A stretch of DNA of 8,080 nt from JBGPIK01 sp041484845 (GTDB taxonomy: Bacteria > Desulfobacterota > Binatia > UBA9968), in NCBI GenBank assembly GCA_041484845.1, contig JBGPIK010000318.1, positions 1 through 8,080 on the forward strand, in the 5' to 3' direction. A program made the position numbers and the translations under genes. Shown here piece by piece: positions 6,506 through 8,080 of this stretch. How positions within the stretch are numbered: the first letter of the stretch is position 1; the number at the start of each line of letters is the position of its first letter. The notes beneath the pieces were generated by a model, which saw nothing but the letters and a program-made list of their open reading frames with translations, was not told where the DNA came from and did not search any database.

Positions 6506-6535
6506 ATTCTAACTCGGGTAGGAGTGCTTGGTCAA
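6506..6535 (-). promoter_or_regulatory. Sigma70-type promoter for the small secreted protein
   Basis: On the minus strand, TTGACC (-35, plus positions 6530-6535) and TAGAAT (-10, plus positions 6506-6511) are separated by 18 bases. Each matches the consensus at five of six bases. Transcription would start near 6498 and give a leader of about 40 bases to the ATG at 6456. Confidence 0.6.
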
Positions 6536-6563
6536 CGGGACGTATTGCGCCTGTTCCAAACTC

Positions 6564-6593
6564 TTGACCGGGCAATGGCGATTACGGTACTAG
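6564..6593 (+). promoter_or_regulatory. Possible weak promoter for the IclR-family gene
   Basis: TTGACC (6564-6569) and TACTAG (6588-6593) are 18 bases apart. The -35 is good but the -10 matches consensus at only three of six bases. The position, about 30 bases before the ATG at 6626, is sensible. It is divergent from the promoter at 6506-6535. Confidence 0.3.
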
Positions 6594-6625
6594 AAGCAGA
6601 ATAAAGTGAAAGGCTATTCGACGAT

Positions 6626-7489
6626 ATGGAATCTGACGCACCCGGTGCCCGGGTTTTAGGAAAATCGATCGATCTGCTTTATTCGTTCGAATCCCATCAC
6701 CCGGAACAGTCGCTGTTTCAAATCAGCCGCAACCTGGGATTCCCGCCGAGTACGGTGCGTCGATTGTTAAAGGTGATGATGTCGCGGCGGCTGATCCAGC
6801 AAGATGCAACGACTAAACTTTATCGCCTTGGTCCCGGGCTTTTCTATCTTGCCTCGGTGGCACGCGAAGGCCTCGAAATAAGAAAGATCGCGTTACCTAT
6901 GATGGAACGTTTACGCGACCTCACCGGGGAAAATGCCGTATTGCATGAATTGCGCGACGGCAAACGCGTGTGCATCGAGAAGGTGGAAAGCAAAGAAGCG
7001 CTGCGCGACACCCTCAGGGTAGGGGATCAGTTTCCGGCCCATGCGGGTGCCAGCGGTAAGGTCTTGTTGGCGTACCTTCCTCTAGAAGATCTGCATCATT
7101 GTCTCAAAGCGGCGCATGGGCTGAAGGCGCTGACACCGCGAACGATCACCGATCCCAAAAAGTTAACGGCGGAACTTACTCGTATAAAAAAGCGGGGTTT
7201 TGCCTTCAGCTGTGGCGAACGGGTGATGGATGGATTGTGCGCCATCAGCGCGCCGATATTCGACAGCGAAGGCCGGGTGCCCTATTCCGTGACGATCACC
7301 CTGACCCCATTCAGATTGCAGGCGAAGGGGAGAGCGAAACTCGTAGAACTCGTCAAAAAATTTGCCGATGAGATTTCGCTCAAACTCGGGAGCGCCGCTG
7401 GCGGCGAGAGCGTCATGCGCCCGGCAGCCGGTGTCCGCGCCGCCGGCACGGGTAAGCCGTTAACCCGAATGTCTCGCGTGTACGAGTGA
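6626..7489 (+). CDS. IclR-family transcriptional regulator
   Basis: The product has 287 residues, slightly longer than the usual 250-270 of the family. The winged helix-turn-helix spans about 9-70: 'LGKSIDLLYSFE', then 'ISRNLGFPPSTVRRLLKVM' as the DNA-reading helices, then the wing 'KLYRLGPGL'. The IclR effector-binding domain follows at about 80-255, with 'AHAGASGKVLLAYLP' (138-152) and 'CAISAPIFDSEGRV' (205-218). Such proteins bind as dimers or tetramers to short palindromes and usually control an adjacent catabolic gene in response to a small acid; the ligand here is unknown. The last 30 or so residues (257-287) are low-complexity and atypical. The stop TGA (7487-7489) sits on the first bases of the repeat at 7488-7661, so the native C-terminus may have been changed. 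GAAAGG lies 12 bases before the ATG, rather far. The co-oriented MmgE/PrpD gene downstream is the likely target. Confidence 0.93.
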   Translation: MESDAPGARVLGKSIDLLYSFESHHPEQSLFQISRNLGFPPSTVRRLLKVMMSRRLIQQDATTKLYRLGPGLFYLASVAREGLEIRKIALPMMERLRDLTGENAVLHELRDGKRVCIEKVESKEALRDTLRVGDQFPAHAGASGKVLLAYLPLEDLHHCLKAAHGLKALTPRTITDPKKLTAELTRIKKRGFAFSCGERVMDGLCAISAPIFDSEGRVPYSVTITLTPFRLQAKGRAKLVELVKKFADEISLKLGSAAGGESVMRPAAGVRAAGTGKPLTRMSRVYE

Positions 7490-7661
7490 TCGAGAGGCGA
7501 GCTCTCCAGAGCGAGGCAATGGTGCTGTGCCTTCGAGCGGCTCGCAACCTGAGTTTGTGGAGCGAACACCTGGAAAAAATGCGAGCGCCGAGCCAAGCAC
7601 CAAAGAAGGCGTTGCGGTTGTTCGTCTTTGTGCCTCGCTCCTCCGATCTCGCCTCTCGATC
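7488..7661. repeat. 174-bp inverted-repeat element (MITE-like) with internal hairpins
   Basis: The terminal arms at 7488-7518 and 7631-7661 are 31 bases each and match as inverted repeats at 26 positions with no gaps. The outer 14 (GATCGAGAGGCGAG) and inner 12 are perfect. Inside are further arms: GGTGCT/AGCACC (7521-7526 and 7596-7601), GCTCGCA/TGCGAGC (7540-7546 and 7580-7586) and CAAAGA/TCTTTG (7601-7606 and 7625-7630). Folded, this gives a long stem ending in at least two branches. It codes for no transposase and I see no clear flanking target duplication. It could be a non-autonomous mobile repeat, and its transcript could act as a terminator or processing site after the IclR gene. A structured RNA is a less likely alternative. 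Confidence 0.72.
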
Positions 7662-7689
7662 GACACAGTGTCATCGGTGTTTTTCTAAT
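7660..7689 (+). promoter_or_regulatory. Candidate promoter of the MmgE/PrpD gene at the repeat edge
   Basis: TCGACA (7660-7665, -35) and TCTAAT (7684-7689, -10) each match consensus at five of six bases with an 18-base spacer. The predicted start near 7696 gives a short leader to the ATG at 7713. The first two bases of the -35 box are the last two of the inverted-repeat element. Confidence 0.45.
7662..7672. promoter_or_regulatory. Short palindrome within the promoter spacer region
   Basis: GACACAGTGTC has perfect five-base arms around a central A. It covers the end of the -35 box and the start of the spacer of the candidate promoter, so it could be a regulator half-site, but an 11-base dyad is weak evidence. 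Confidence 0.25.
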
Positions 7690-7699
7690 TGTGAGAAAA
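7681..7699. promoter_or_regulatory. Operator-like dyad over the predicted -10 box
   Basis: TTTTCTAATTGTGAGAAAA has perfect six-base arms (TTTTCT/AGAAAA) seven bases apart. It covers the predicted -10 box of the MmgE/PrpD gene. The adjacent IclR-type regulator is the natural candidate to bind it, as IclR operators are short A/T-rich palindromes near promoters. That assignment is inference. Confidence 0.35.
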
Positions 7700-7712
7700 T
7701 CGGGTTGAAATC

Positions 7713-8080
7713 ATGATCAATCCTATGAGTGGGTCCCAAACCGCGGCACAAAAACTTGCTGATTTTATCTGCGCTCTGGATTACCGGCACGTCCCGGTTG
7801 ATGCCGTTGCGCGCTGCCGAGATCTGCTATTAGACCAACTGGGCTGCCAATTGATCGGCGCCAGCATGCAGTGGAATCAGCCGGTCTACCGGTTTGTCAA
7901 AGACACCAAAAGCGGCGGCCCGGCGCGAATCATCAAGTATGGCGAGCCCGTACCGCTCGATGATGCCGTCCTTGTGAACGGGACGTTCGCTCAAGGGTGC
8001 GAGCTCGATGACTATTACGATCAAGGGGGTGGACACCCGGGCGCCGCGTCGGTGCCGGTCATCCTCGCGTTGGCGGAAAA
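7713..8080 (+). CDS. MmgE/PrpD family protein, N-terminal part (runs off window)
   Basis: The frame is open from the ATG at 7713 to the right edge, giving 122 residues of a protein usually about 450 long. Seen: 'LADFICALDYRHVPVDAV' near the start, 'CRDLLLDQLGCQLIGA', 'VNGTFAQGCELDDYYD' and 'GGGHPGAASVPVILALAE'. This is the ordered N-terminal signature of the family: the helix that ends in 'D..G', then the 'VNG...DDYYD' and 'GHPGAA.VP' segments that form part of the active site. Known members include 2-methylcitrate dehydratase (PrpD) and cis-aconitate decarboxylase; many others are uncharacterised, so the substrate is not assigned. An in-frame ATG at 7725 is an alternative start; neither has a strong ribosome binding site. 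The IclR gene and a candidate operator lie directly upstream. Confidence 0.9.
   Translation, partial: MINPMSGSQTAAQKLADFICALDYRHVPVDAVARCRDLLLDQLGCQLIGASMQWNQPVYRFVKDTKSGGPARIIKYGEPVPLDDAVLVNGTFAQGCELDDYYDQGGGHPGAASVPVILALAE

Noticed and set aside
7282..7674. Minus-strand open frames across the IclR 3' end and the inverted-repeat element
   Set aside because: They run antisense through the IclR coding region and through palindromic repeat sequence, with no ribosome binding site or known domain.

Overview
The window looks like bacterial chromosomal DNA of moderate G+C, rich in catabolic genes and repeats. It carries parts of two degradative enzyme genes (a HyuB-type hydantoinase/oxoprolinase subunit and an MmgE/PrpD-type lyase), a carboxymuconolactone decarboxylase (CMD) family gene and an IclR regulator. 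This gene mix is typical of uncultured soil or sediment proteobacteria-like lineages and of groups such as Rokubacteria and Tectomicrobia. No marker gene is present, so the phylum cannot be fixed from this window.

Layout: 1-1531 (minus) is a nearly complete hyuB-like gene running off the left edge. It is followed by about 720 bases without a recognisable gene, which hold two stem-loops and, at 2088-2236, a nested inverted-repeat element of the 'TCATTCCGA...GAGGAATC' palindromic type. Directly beyond that repeat lie the ribosome binding site and start of a cysteine-free CMD family protein (2256-2801, plus). It converges on a PAS-GAF-GGDEF diguanylate cyclase (2835-4331, minus). Upstream of the cyclase are a perfect 16-base palindrome (4438-4453) and, on the plus strand, an isolated 52-codon C-terminal remnant of glucose-1-phosphate thymidylyltransferase (rmlA, 4496-4654). 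Then comes a plus-strand gene for an unusual membrane protein (4964-6217): N-terminal cyclic-nucleotide-binding domain, helical linker, one membrane segment and an unrecognised C-terminal region. It converges on a small secreted four-cysteine protein (6229-6456, minus) that has a good promoter and ribosome binding site. An IclR regulator (6626-7489, plus) follows. Its stop codon lies on the left edge of a 174-base inverted-repeat element (7488-7661), whose right edge abuts a candidate promoter/operator for an MmgE/PrpD gene running off the right edge (7713-8080).

How the genes may work together: the IclR regulator and the MmgE/PrpD gene are adjacent and co-oriented, with a palindromic site over the predicted -10 box. 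Local control of that gene by IclR is therefore plausible but inferred. The HyuB and CMD genes are probably peripheral catabolic genes of unknown substrate. The diguanylate cyclase makes a second messenger (c-di-GMP), and the membrane protein has a cassette suited to cAMP or cGMP. They are neighbours, but nothing in the sequence links them functionally. The rmlA fragment and the two repeat elements show that this stretch has been rearranged. I see no complete defence system, CRISPR array, tRNA, rRNA or intact transposase.
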